A stretch of DNA of 64,000 bases from Nectonema munidae (taxonomy: Eukaryota; Nematomorpha; Nectonematoida; Nectonematidae), in NCBI GenBank assembly GCA_030549495.1, contig JAUIRK010000908.1, positions 496,001 through 560,000 of the forward strand, in the 5' to 3' direction. The position numbers and the translations under genes were made by a program. A model generated the notes under the pieces. It was not told the DNA's origin. It worked only from the letters and a program-made list of their open reading frames with translations, and did no database searches. Position 1 is the stretch's first letter; every line of letters starts with the position of its first letter. Positions 1 to 13,010 of this stretch are shown in pieces.

Positions 1-1039
1 CACTGTTGGATTCAGCCTACTTGAAAATGGGTAGATATGTGTAAAACACCTCAATTGCAAATTAGATTCACGCTTACAAGTATTTTCAAATTCTAAATCC
101 AAAAACAATCTATAATTGGAATTGGCATTGTTGATTTGTTATAAAAATGTGTGTATTTCATGTAAAATTTGAATGAATGTTCTCATAGTCAGATTTTAGA
201 TGTAAACCGCACATTTTGTTTTTGTGAACAATTTTTATAAGTGAACCACAAATTTATTTTACACTTATAGGTAATTTTGAATTTAAATGCAAAAACAATC
301 TATAAATGAAATTGGCGTTGTTGATTTGATATGAAAATGCGTTTATTTCATGTAAAATTTGAATGAATGCTCTCGAAGGCAGATTTTAGAAATAAACCTC
401 AAATTTGTTTCACATTGATTAGCATTTTCAAATTCTAAATGCAAAATCAATTTATAAATGAAATTGCGATTGTTGATTTGTTATAATAATGTGTATATTC
501 CATGTAAAATTTAAATGAATGTTTTCAGAGACAGATTTTAGAAGTAAACCGCAAGTTTGTTACACACTTATAGATATTTTCAATTTCTAAATTCCAAAAA
601 TAAGTCCAAAAATAAAATCAGTATGCCCGATTTGATATAAAAAAATATATTTAATGTAAAATTTGAAGGTATATTTTACTAGATTTATTTTTCATCAATC
701 AAAATTTTGATTGACATTTCCCAAAAAGTAACCATGATTTTGAAAAAATTTAAACTATAAAGTGTTATGTTTTCAAAACTGTATATATTTATAAATTTTC
801 AAACGAGTATATAATATAGAACCAAAGTTATAAGCCTAACTAGAGATACTGTCAGAATTTTGCTGAAAAAGTTTAACTTTTGGTTTTTGATTGACAGATT
901 TAGGCATGAAAAGGTGATTTAACTGCCATGAAAATTGTATCAAAAGATGCAGCTAGCAATTTTAGAAAATGTCAAGAAGTATGGTAGCAAAAGATATAGC
1001 CAATTTCGTACAAGAGAAATTTTAGTTGAGGTACATTTT
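1..1039 (+). repeat. AB element copy 1, partial: B-unit array and right-end segment
   Basis: About four degenerate B units of roughly 150-190 bp fill positions 66 to 700. Each carries a GATTTG-TATAAAAA block, a CATGTAAAATTTGAATGAATG-like block and a GTAAACCGCAAATTTG-like block. Positions 700-1035 match the unique right-end segment of the other copies, including TTGATTGACA, a GATGCAGCTAGC block and CCAATTTCGTACAAGAG. The same sequence is present in reverse complement at 39690-40788. Positions 1-45 resemble an A unit in the opposite orientation. The copy stops at a GTTGAGG string, short of the terminal sequence seen in copy 4, where the integrase relic begins. The left part lies outside the window. 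Confidence 0.85.
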
Positions 1040-1059
1040 CTCGAGCGTACTCAGCTAAT

Positions 1060-1647
1060 ATGTCAATCAACTTTTTAGAGAAACTTCACACAGACTTAGG
1101 ACACCCTGGAATTACGCACTTGACACATTACATGAGAAGTAAGAATCTCTCTTTTTCTGTTTTAGAAATCAAAGGTGTTGTGTCGAAATTTAACGTTTGT
1201 TCGCATCTGAAACCGAAATTCTATGTGCCTAATAATTTACATTGCGTTAATGCACAAAGACCATACTAAAAGTTAAATGTAGATTTCAAAGGATCATTAC
1301 TATCATGTTCTCAGTACAAGTACATTTTAACAATAGTGGACGAGTACTCTCGTTTTACGTAGGCTTTCAAATGTACAAATTGTAATTACGAAAGCGTCAT
1401 AAATTCACTAACCAAACTTTTTCACATGTTCGGGACACCTGATATTATACATACTGATAATGCACAAGTTTTCAATTGTTACATTATGAAAAACTTTTTT
1501 TTGAATAATAACATATCTCATAAAACTTCTATACCTTATAACCCTACAGGGAACGGTCAGGTTGAACGGACGGTACAATGGGTTACTTTGGAAAACCATA
1601 CTTTTAAATTTACGAAGTAGAAATTTAGAAGTCAAACGTTGGGAAGA

Positions 1648-1650
<3 letters not shown>
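1060..1650 (+). pseudogene. Broken integrase fragment of a Ty3/gypsy-like LTR retrotransposon (fossil)
   Basis: The translation shows the end of a retroviral-type integrase. There is an HxxxxH..CxxC-like zinc-binding region (HTDLGHPGITHL, then FNVCSHLKPKF), followed by catalytic-core signatures such as YILTIVDEYSRF, FGTPDIIHTDNA and PYNPTGNGQVER. The pattern matches the invertebrate gypsy-type pol integrases often labelled K02A2.6-like. The remnant is broken in a few places and has no LTR, protease, reverse transcriptase or RNase H beside it. Its downstream end is cut by the CAT microsatellite and its upstream end abuts AB copy 1. It is an old fragment, not a functional element. A Ginger-type DNA transposon integrase is a less likely alternative. 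Confidence 0.75.
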
Positions 1651-3080
<1,430 letters not shown>

Positions 3081-3625
3081 TTCAGAGACTCATCACTAGG
3101 GCAAATTTTTTTGACCAATCGTCTTGAAATTTTTGACCTTTAGGAAAAAATTTTGACCTATCTTTTAAGGGTTCAATTTGAACTCAAAACCTACTTTAAC
3201 TAAAATTTTTGAATAAATGGAATACTTTTTTAATGATTTCATTGGAAAAATATATTAGTAGGCAAAAAATTTCTATCTTTAGCTGACAACTTTTTAATAG
3301 TGGAAAAAATCGCTCCACTGCAACAGATGTTGACTGGCAGTTATGTAAAAGTAAATATGTCGAGGGCGCGATTTTAAGATTTTCGAACTCCAGTATTCTT
3401 TTCAAATCCTTTTAAAATATGTGATCGATTCTGAAATGAAAGTTCTGTTTGTGAAAGTTTAAAATTCGGATTGAATCTAATAAAATTTGAGAAGTGCGAG
3501 TTTGTCTTTATGTATTTCATTACCATTAGCTTGTATGATAAAGGATCAAAAATTTCAAGATTATTTAAACAAAAAACTCATCAGCAACATAATTGTGCGA
3601 TGTTTAGTCACAGAAATCGAGAATC
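3081..3625. other. AT-rich stretch, no recognised feature
   Basis: A short minus-strand open frame at 3196-3405 has no recognisable domain and typical AT-rich composition. Nothing else supported. Confidence 0.6.
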
Positions 3626-4279
3626 TTAACCCTATTGTGTTGGGCTAAACTTGTTCGCTCAAGTGCTGGGGGCGTAAAGTGCCTCCTCCCCTTCCTTTTT
3701 TTTAAAGTTTTTATAAATATTTTTAATGTTATATATATATTTTAAGTATGCTGAATTCAGTGGTGATGCCCATTTTTTATCAAAATCGATCAAACCTGTA
3801 AAAAAATGTATTTACATATGACATCTCATCTTAAAAAGAAACTTTTTATATAAATAACTATATAACGTTTTTTACACATATATTACCCATTTTCAAGTAT
3901 GCTGAATTCAGTGGTGATATTAATTTTTTATAAAAATAAATCCAACCAATCAAAAAATTGATCTACATATGACAGCTTATCTCAAAAAGAAACTTTTTAT
4001 CTAAATAATTATATAAAATTTTTTACACATATATATTCACTTTCAAGTATGCTGAATTCTGTGGTGATATTCTTTTTTTTATGAATTGATTTATCTCAAA
4101 AATAAACTTTTTATTGAAATAATTATATAAAGTTTTTTACAACTATATACCCATTTTCAAGGCCGCTGTGTTTACTGGTGATGCTCATTTTTATGAAAAT
4201 CAGTCAAACCTGACAAAAAATATTTTAAATATGACATGGATGTCAAAATAAAAATTTTTATTCTTATAAAAAGCATTTT

Positions 4280-4383
4280 ACACATATATACACATTTTCA
4301 AGATGGTGATGTTCATTTTTATGAATTATATAAAACCCTGTCAAAAAAGTCGATTAAACCCGTAAATCGATGTCAAATATATA
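4280..4383 (+). repeat. 104-bp segment duplicated at 6137-6240 (first copy)
   Basis: Begins ACACATATATACACATTTTC and ends GATGTCAAATATATA. By eye it is identical base for base to 6137-6240, whereas neighbouring A units differ from each other at many sites. It is a variant A unit. Confidence 0.9.
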
Positions 4384-5446
4384 AACTTCAAAATAAATTT
4401 TACTTGCAGTATTTCTCTGGTAATTATTTTCTTAATTTATTTTATAAACGAACTTTAGGTGTTTAATAGGTATCTCGAAAAGACCTCCATAGTTTTGGCT
4501 ACAAATTCGTTATCGGCTCGTAGTCTCTACGTCATTTCTTCTATACTTTACAGTATGTAATTTTGCTATTCATTCTATGAAGATACTTACTTGGTAGCTC
4601 TTTTATCATTCGAAATTTGTCTTCAATATGTGTTTGAAAATCTTTTTACGGATTTATTTTGAACAGTTTTTTTCCTCTCTCCAAACATTCTGATTAACGA
4701 ATCTTCTTGATGATCTTAGGCTTTTTTTATCAGTATCGTGTATATTATTATCAGGTCATGTGAAGAGTAATTCAGCCTAAATATTTGACAATCTATCTCA
4801 CTTCAAAGGTTTTTTTCTGATGAATCACTCGTGATGTTCATCAATTACAAAACGTTGTCCACCTTCTTCATCTAAAAGATTCTCTCTTTCACGCAAAAGG
4901 AAAATATGGACAAATTCAATTTATATTAAAAAATATCTAGTGACTAAATCCTCATATATTAGCATCTGTGCCATTTTTGATAACTTGACCTATTCTAAAT
5001 TTTCAGATTTCCTACCCATCTTAGTTAAAGGATAATTGTAATCCTAGATGATAAGCTATAGATTTAAATATTTTTGATTTGTAAGAGAGGAACTTCTTTT
5101 TCACAGTCAAAATCTTTTTTGAAGCATCTAATATTATATAATTAAACCACTTCCTAGTTCATTAGAACATGGTAGACCTTCCATTTCGTCAAGATACATA
5201 TTTTTTTTAAAATTATTTGTTTTGATCACATGTTCTCTTTTCAATTAGGTTTCAACTTGCTTCCTTCTCTCATACTAATCTTCAAAAGGTTTTATAATAC
5301 GTTTTGTTTTTTTTAAATAAATATTTCATACTCACGATGATTGAAGAAAGTATTAATACGATTTTTTGAAAAAATACAGAACTTATTTTCACGCATACTT
5401 CACTAATTCAATTGCCACTTTCAGATATTTTTTAACCCTATTAGCT

Positions 5447-5627
5447 GAGCCTCAATGGTTGTTAGGATGTACCTCTCATCTTAAAATTTGAAGGTAAGGG
5501 GTTCGATCCCCAAGGCTCCCAACTCTTAAAAACAAATTCACAAAAAATGTGATTAACCAGCTTAAAAATAATGCGAGCATATAGCCTTACGGCTGAAAAT
5601 GCTTTGATATCTTCAACCAACCAACCG
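5447..5627 (+). mobile_element. tRNA-derived SINE inserted in a B unit
   Basis: The first 72 nt look like a degenerate tRNA. GAGCCT at the start pairs with AGGCTC at 5513-5518, an A-box-like TGGTTGTTAGGATG follows the 5' stem, and a perfect B-box GGTTCGATCCC lies at 5500-5510 in a GGGG/CCCC stem. The anticodon arm does not fold, so this is not a functional tRNA. The body ends in CCAACCAACC. TATTAGCT is present on both sides (5439-5446 and 5628-5635), a plausible 8-bp target-site duplication. The flanking sequence rejoins into a normal B unit of AB copy 2. Confidence 0.75.
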
Positions 5628-6136
5628 TATTAGCTAAAATGGACTACAGAAATAAAATAAGCATAGTCGATTTGGTATAAAAACAGATATTTTATTTGAA
5701 AGAGATATTCTTTTTTTTTTAAATATTTTTGGAGACAGTATCTAGAACTAAAGAGCAAATCTGATTGAAGCTTTCAGATATTTTAAAACCATAAATGCCA
5801 AAGCTGGTACAAAAATGAAACCAGCATCTTTCATTTGTTATAAAAACAGATATTTTATTTAAATTTCAAAAATATTTTTCTAGACATTAGACATAAATCC
5901 AATATTTGATAGAAACTTTCTGAAACTTGCAAAAACTGATTTCAGAAATAAAACTAGCATGGTTGATTTGGTATAAAAACATATATTCCATATAAAATTA
6001 GAAAGAATATTTCTGAAGATAATTTTTAGAATTATACTGCAAATTTGATTAACACTGACGAATATTTTAATACCTCTAAATCCGAAAAATGAGTACTGAA
6101 ATGAAATCCTCATGGCCGATTTAGTATAAAAACCAT

Positions 6137-6240
6137 ACACATATATACACATTTTCAAGATGGTGATGTTCATTTTTATGAATTATATAAAACCCTGTCA
6201 AAAAAGTCGATTAAACCCGTAAATCGATGTCAAATATATA
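6137..6240 (+). repeat. 104-bp segment duplicated from 4280-4383 (second copy)
   Basis: A variant A unit sitting inside the B-unit array of AB copy 2, identical by eye to 4280-4383. Confidence 0.9.
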
Positions 6241-6578
6241 TATAACCTATATTTTATGTAAGATTTGGAGGAATATTTTATTATATATATTTCTGATCCA
6301 TCAAAATTTTGATTGACATTTTCTGAAAAGTAGCCCTGGTTATTGAAAAATTAAATATATAAAATGTTTTGCGTTTAAAACTGTATATAATTATAAATTT
6401 TCAATTTAGTATATAATATAGACCCTAAGTTATAAGATTGACTACTGACAATGTCAAAATTTTGTTGAAAAATTTTAATACCACGAAAATGGTATCAAAA
6501 GATGCAGCTAGCGATTTTAGAAAAAGCCACGAAATTTGAAGGGATATGCTTTACCCAATTTTGTATTAATATGGTTAA

Positions 6579-7383
6579 GACTTAGCATATAAACTAAAAA
6601 GATAGATATATCAGAATAAACTCTATACTGTGTGTGTCAATCTTTACTACTTATCACTCTATAATATGTTATCATGGGGACAAACAATTTTTGAGTTAAA
6701 AAATCTTTTTTCTGTTTGTATTTCTACTCAGTCGCAAAATTTAGTAATAAAATTTAATACATATAGAGAAACCATGGTTCTAGGCGATTTTCTGACGAAG
6801 CTTCAGTAGTCAGTATCTCACAATTCATAAACTTGATTCATCATAAGCTTGTCAGCTTTACTCTTTGTACCAAAATCTCTCTTTCTAACGTGACATTTCC
6901 CTTGTTTTTCTCTCACTTTGCTCACTTGCGACATAGATAAACTTTCTCAACGTTCTGCAACAGAATTTAAACATCATAAAGGAAATGAGGACACCATTCA
7001 TGCACTAACTCATTTCTAACCAATCCTATCAAGCGCCTATTCATCAAATTTCTTAGCTATATCTATCTATTCCTGTAAATTATTTGTTTGTGGGTTGTTT
7101 CTTAATTATCATTCGTACTTAAAATAATTTGCTATATAATTATATAAAAAATTTAATAAATATAAATTCAATTTATTTCAAGCAAATCTCAGGAAACTGT
7201 GGGAGCTAGGCTTGTTTCAGGAGGCAATTCCTTCTCCCCCCTCATGGCTGGTGTATGGTCAACTCCAATCGGCCATCGTAATTTTGAATAGTAAAGCGTA
7301 TGTAATTTAAAAAATTTCATAAAAGAAATAACCTAAACCTGTTGTTGTATGAAATATTTAAAAATATGAAACTAAACATTTAT
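6579..7383. other. AT-rich stretch, no recognised feature
   Basis: Flanks AB copy 2 on the right. No domain, repeat or RNA gene recognised. Confidence 0.6.
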
Positions 7384-7806
7384 TCATACATAAGTGTTAT
7401 TCTTTTCTCCTTCAACAAAAATTGTTGCAAGACTATATCGTAAAAACATTATTTTTTCTTGAGTTCGATAAGAAGAAGCTTTTCTATGGAGATTTGTTTT
7501 ATTGTAGAAGTTTATACTTTCTTGTTTGTTCTTGACATTGTTAAAATCAAAAGTATAAAAAATACGTGATAAAAGATAAATATAGATCTTTTTTAAAGGA
7601 TATATTAAATGAGTATGTCTTTGTCTTGATTGCCATAGTTGAACACTGACTGTTGAGTCAACTTCCCTAATTTTATGGTGTTTATAAGATAAAGGAGGAA
7701 TTTTTTTATTTTGACGAAGAGCTCCAATAACCCCATATTTTATTTCAAGACTCTTTAGTGCCAAACTATGACTTGTTAAAAATGATCTTCCTTGATATTT
7801 CAGCAT
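7384..7806 (-). CDS. Unidentified 140-residue open frame
   Basis: An uninterrupted minus-strand frame starting MLKYQGRSFLTSHSLALK. It is basic, has no recognised domain, signal peptide or clear membrane span, and no obvious partner exon or polyadenylation context. At this AT content a 140-codon frame is longer than most chance frames nearby. It could be a chance frame, a fragment of an unrecognised repeat, or a host exon. I do not assign a function. Confidence 0.12.
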   Translation of the reverse strand: MLKYQGRSFLTSHSLALKSLEIKYGVIGALRQNKKIPPLSYKHHKIREVDSTVSVQLWQSRQRHTHLIYPLKKIYIYLLSRIFYTFDFNNVKNKQESINFYNKTNLHRKASSYRTQEKIMFLRYSLATIFVEGEKNNTYV

Positions 7807-9780
7807 GTTATTTCAAATGGCTTAACTAATTTCAACATTTTTTCCTGTAATTTTAGCACTCTAAACCATTCCTTCCCTTTTCCCAGATAAATAATTGCAT
7901 TGAGGGCGAACTTGTTTTTATGCAAAAGCTTTTAGGGCATTTTTTGGAGATCAAAAAAACTTCTTTTCATTAACTTATAGAAAGCGATCTACTTCTTTCA
8001 GTACCAACATTTTGTTTAAATTGAAAAATAATATACTTTATTTTATTCCCCTATTTTAATCCTTTACAAATATCTTCGTTATCATTTGAAGTTAAATCTC
8101 TTCACGAATTATACAATTTTCAGGACAAAATTTACGATCTAAATGATCTTTTTCAACTATTTCATTCACAAAATCGATAGTATCTTCTGCACGCTTTCAT
8201 GGTAACTTTACATTCACCAGTGTTATCTATTTCTATATCATCACATATCTCTTACTTCCAAGAAACAACAAGCCTCAATGAAAGAACTTTTCCTCATAAT
8301 TTTGTGAGAAAAAATTTTCAAATCACAACTAATCAATATATGTTATATAACATGATATAATGTATGCAATATTATACATCAATCAATATATTGAATGATG
8401 GCAACTACTGATCTCAAGTTACATAAAATTAAATACAACAGAAAATACGTGACTACAAAATGTCATCTTTGGATGAAAGAACAAATACACTAACATTTTT
8501 TCTACACTACATCCAGCCCAACTTTTATTATCATGTAGGAAATTATAGGTTGAATGATATGAAATTTAAATTTATTATAAATGACAAAAATTGAAACACT
8601 ATATTTTGTAGTCACTTATCCCCATAAGGGTTCATTGTTAAAATTTTGTTTAAAAATTAATAGGTATTGAAGGAAAAACAAATTAAAAAAACTTCACACA
8701 GCTTAGAAGTAAGTATATGAACAAAACGCCCGATACAAGAACGTCTGAAACTTGAATCTACAAAAATTATTTAAAAATTTAAGATTTTTTCTTGTATCTA
8801 CGCTTTTTTCCAATTATTATCTTATATATTTTTCTAAGAATATGTTACATTTAACACTTTCTTGTTTCACATGCATAAAAAACAGATACAAGATTCCTAA
8901 TTTATCGATCTCTTATCGAATCGAACTACTCCTGAAATTTTGAACCAAAATCAGAAATTATTTATATTCTTGTTTTCCTGTTTAAATCAGTCACATCTTT
9001 TCTGGTTTCATACTGATTTCCCATTGGTAGTTTAATTGTTTTTCAAACCAATTAAATAATGTATTTTTGTATGATCACTTTTATATTTCAAGTCAAATTG
9101 ATCACTATCATTTCGTGTCAAATCGACCGTTTTGAAAACTGTCCAAATAGAATAAACTTCAAAAAATAGTTACGCCCGAATTATTTTCAGGCGTTTTGGT
9201 TTTCGGGTGTGGTTTCGGGCGTTTTGACCCGGCACCGATAAGGCTAAAATTTATTGGTCAAATCAATTCTATTTCTTAGAGGAATTATAAATTGAAATTT
9301 GAAAGAAAGAAGAAACAAAAGGCAAAATGAAAGCATCAGCCAGCAGCCTTAAATCACAATGTCAATTTATTTACCCAATAGAAATTTGCTATTCGTTCAT
9401 AACGAAAAAGTAGCAATTTTTCTTACAGCAAAAATTCTTATTTACATTAAGTTATGAATAGAAAAAATGTAGGAATGCACAAAAATTGAGTGAGTAGAAG
9501 AATTATTGATATGCATTGTCAAAATACTCAATTACTACACATCCAAATAGTATGGAGTGAAAATCACATCTAGTCGCATCCTCGCCCAAACTTATATAAG
9601 GCATAGAAAGACGTGTTGAAAGAAGATAGCACTAGTGATAAAATGGGAAGCTTATCTCATTTTCTAAACTCTCTCTTTTTTACAACATTCGCACTTGGAC
9701 ATGATGCGGAAAAGAGTACTCACTCACAACGAATAAACTTATATGATTTTTGTATATACTTCTTCTTCTTCTTTTCATTT
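7807..9780. other. AT-rich stretch, no recognised feature
   Basis: Only a small G+C-richer patch stands out at about 9172-9240, with repeated CGCCCGAA/TTTCGGGCG-like strings that can fold back. No gene supported. Confidence 0.55.
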
Positions 9781-10307
9781 TATTTAGTAGTAGTAGTAGT
9801 AGTATTTATTTAAGCAAAAATTCAGTTACACAACAAAGAAAATCAAAAGAATAAGGTTACAATGATCATTTTTATCGTGAATAAGCGTATTAAATATAAC
9901 GGAGTGATGATCCAAAAGCCAAAAGGCCGCATATTATATAGATAAACAAGCATTCATACGAATGTATATGTTAGAAAGACAAAATTGAAACAAAAGTAAA
10001 ATAGACGACTACTCTATAGATGCAAAATTGGGAGTAAATTTCAAAGTAGTTGACGGCAGAGGTAGCAATTTTTATCACAGGTAGGAAGAATGCTGCAAGG
10101 AACTTGAATTTTTTCATAGATAAACTAAGTTCTTGGAAAAAATCGGGAACTTTCAGATATTTAACATGTTCGTTTTGTATTGAACAGAGATTTCAGAGGT
10201 TGAGAGGCGGTAGAAGATAGGAAGTGGAGCATGAACTCTTCTTGTTTCATATTTTATATTCTTGTGATATTTCAAGCATTTTATAAAGAGATGGTGAGGC
10301 CTATTGT
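9781..10307 (-). pseudogene. 3' end of the split LINE, with TAC-repeat tail
   Basis: On the minus strand a coding remnant (HETRRVHAPLP) resembles the C-terminal part after the reverse transcriptase in Jockey/CR1-type ORF2. A non-coding 3' region follows and ends in ACTACTACTACTA. At its upstream edge sits the TTAA (10308-10311) that flanks AB copy 3. The sequence on the other side (from 13377) continues the same LINE. Confidence 0.6.
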
Positions 10308-10429
10308 TTAACCCTATTAGTGCTGGGCAAAATTTGTCCGCTCAAGTGCTGGGGGGGCGTAAAGTGCCCCCCCCCCCCTATTTTTCTCAGATATTAATTA
10401 GTTTTTATAAATATTTTTAATGTTACATA

Positions 10430-11660
10430 TATATTTCAACTATGCTGAATTCAGTGGTGATGTCCATTTTTTATCAAAATCAATCAAACCTGTCAAAAAA
10501 TTGATTTATATTTGACAGCTCATCTCAAAAAAGAACTTTTTATTTAAATAATTATATAAAGTTTTTTACACATGTATACCCATTTTCAAATATGCTGAAT
10601 TCAGTGGTGATATTCATTTTTTATGAAAATCATTCAAACCTGTCAAAAAATTGATCTAAATGTGACAGCTCATCTCAAAAAGGAACTTTTTATCTAAATA
10701 TATAAAGTTTTTTACACATGTATACCCATTTTCAACTATGCTGAATTCAGTGGTGATATTCATTTTTTATGAAAATCAATCAAACCTGTCAAAAAAATGA
10801 TTTAAATGTAACAGCCCATCTCAAAAAGAAACTTTTTATCTAAATAAGTATATAAAGTTTTTTACACATGTATACCCATTTTCAAATATGCTGAATTCAG
10901 TGGTGATATTGATTTTTATGAAAATCATTCAAACCTGTCAAAAAATTTATCTAAATGTGACAGCACATTTCAAAAAGGAACTTTTTATCTAAATAATTAT
11001 ATAAAGTTTTTTACACATGTATACCCATTTTCAAATATGCTGAATTCAGTGGTGATATTCATTTTTTTATGAAAATCAATCAAACCTGTCAGAAAATGGA
11101 ACTTTTTAACGAAATAAGTATATACAGTTTTTTACACATGTATACCCATTTTCAAATATACTGAATTCACTGGTGATATTTATTTTTTATGAAAATCAAT
11201 CAAACCTGTCTAAAAATTGAACTAAATGTGACAGCTCAACTCAAAAAGAAACTTTTTATCTAAATAATTATATAAAGTTTTTTACACATTTATCCCCATT
11301 TTCAAATATGCTGAATTCAGTGGTGATATTCAAATTTTATGAAAATCAATCAAACTGTCAAAAAATTGATCTAAATGTGACAGCTCATCTCAAAAAGAAG
11401 CTTTTAATATAAATAATTATATAATGTTTTTTACGCATCCATTTTCAAGCATGCTGAATTCAGTATTCAAACCTGTCAAAAAAGTGATTTACATATGACA
11501 GCTCATCTCAAAAAAGAAACTTTTTATCTAAGTAATAATATATTTTTTTTACACATATATACCCATTTTTAAGCATGCGTAATTCAGTGGTGATATTCAT
11601 TTTTTTATGAAAATTAATCATAACTGTCAAAAAATTGATTTATCCCAAAAAGAAAGGATC
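10430..11660 (+). repeat. A-unit satellite array
   Basis: About nine head-to-tail units of 148-150 bp, anchored by GCTGAATTCAGTGGTGATAT at roughly 10443, 10592, 10740, 10890, 11039, 11161, 11309, 11454 and 11575. Each unit also carries CACATGTATACCCATTTTC, ATCAATCAAACCTGTCAAAA, TGTGACAGCTCATCTCAAAA and ACTTTTTATCTAAATAATTA. The 11039-11161 and final units are shortened. Confidence 0.95.
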
Positions 11661-11799
11661 AGTCACGGTTTTTTGAATTAGAGAATTACGTTTAATAGAA
11701 AGTATAAGGAGATGATGAAGTTTACCGTGTATGGCATTTTACACACATATACCCATTTTCAAGTAGGTTGTGTTTACTGGTTATATTCCTTTTTTATAT

Positions 11800-13010
11800 T
11801 TCATGTAAAATTAGAGAGAATATTTTGGGATATAGTTTTACGACATAAACCGCAAATTTGATTGACACTAGCAGTAAAACCTCTAAATGTGAAAACTGTT
11901 TTCTGAAATGAAATCATCATGATCTATTTGCTATAAAAACATATATTTCACGTAAAATTTGAATCAATATTTTTGAAAACTAATTTTAGAACTAAACGCA
12001 AATTTGATTGATACTTATAGGTATTTTCAAATTCAAACTGCAAAAATTGAGTTCATAAATGAAACTAGCATGGTTGATTTGGTATAAAAACATATATTTA
12101 ATTGTAAAATTTGAATGAAGGTTTTTGGAGAGAATTTTTAGAAGTAAACCGCAAATTTCATTAACACATAGGTGTTTTCACATCGTAAATGTAAAAAATG
12201 AGTTCAGAAATGAAAACAGCATGATTGATTTGGTATAAAAACATTTATTTCATGTAAAATTGAGAGAATATTTTTGGAGATAGCTTTTAGAAGTAAACCG
12301 CAAATTTGATTGACATTGACAAATATTTTAAAACCTCTAAATGTGAAAAATGAGTTTAGAAATGATAACAGCATGGTTGATTTGGTATAAAAACATATAT
12401 TTCATTGTAAAATTTGAATGAATGTATTTGGAGACAATTTTTAGAAGTAAACCGCAAATTTAATTAACACTTATAGGTATTTTCTCCTAAACGTAAAAAA
12501 TGGTCCAGAAATGAAACCAGCATGGTGATTTAGTAACAGATATATTTCATTGTAAAATTTGAATGAATGTTTTTGGAGATAATTTTAGAAGTAAACCGAA
12601 ATTTGATTACACTTATAGGTATTTTCAGATCCTAAACGTAAAAATGAGTTGAAATGAAACCAGCATGGCGATTTAGTATAACACATATATTTTATGTAAA
12701 ATGTGAAGGAATGTTTTTGGAGACAATTTTCAGAAGTAAACCGCAAATTTGATTAACACTTATAGGTATTTTCAAATCCAAAATGTAAAAAATGAGTCTA
12801 GAAATGAAAACAGCATGACCGATTTAGTATAAAACATATATTTTATGTAAAATGTGAAGGAATGTTTTGGAAGACAATTTTCAGAAGTAAACCGCAAATT
12901 TGATTAACATTTATAGGTATTTTCAAATCCTAAATGTAAAAAATGAGTCCAGAAATGAAAACAGCATGACCGATTTAGTATAAAAACATATATTTTATAT
13001 AAAATTTGAA
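11800..13010 (+). repeat. B-unit satellite array
   Basis: About eight head-to-tail units of roughly 148-152 bp, anchored by GATTTGGTATAAAAACATAT-like strings at about 11923, 12073, 12225, 12378, 12522, 12666, 12818 and 12968. Other constant blocks are AGAAGTAAACCGCAAATTTG, ACACTTATAGGTATTTTCAA and GAAATGAAACCAGCATGG. Units at 12480-12680 have lost single bases in several homopolymers. Confidence 0.95.

Larger units (their letters stand above)
3630..6574 (+). mobile_element. AB element copy 2 (TTAA-flanked, satellite-bearing, non-autonomous)
   Basis: TTAA at 3626-3629 is followed by CCCTATTGTGTTGGGC and a G-rich string GTGCTGGGGGCGTAAAGTG that recurs at the start of copy 3. Five A units follow (about 3740-4400; anchor GCTGAATTCAGTGGTGAT at 3750, 3900 and 4050). 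The middle (4450-5640) is mostly unrecognised and carries a SINE. B units follow from about 5640 to 6250, then the right-end segment (6300-6574) ending ATTAATATGG before a second TTAA at 6575-6578. The TTAA duplication and CCC start fit piggyBac-type transposition. No transposase lies inside, so this would be non-autonomous. Confidence 0.75.

Noticed and set aside
5432-5446. TTAACCCTATTAG resembling the AB element left end
   Set aside because: Removing the SINE restores a normal B unit across this point, so it is a chance variant of the B repeat and not an element end.
5447-5518. Functional tRNA gene
   Set aside because: The acceptor-like stem and B-box are present, but the anticodon arm does not fold and the T-loop is one base short; it is a SINE head.
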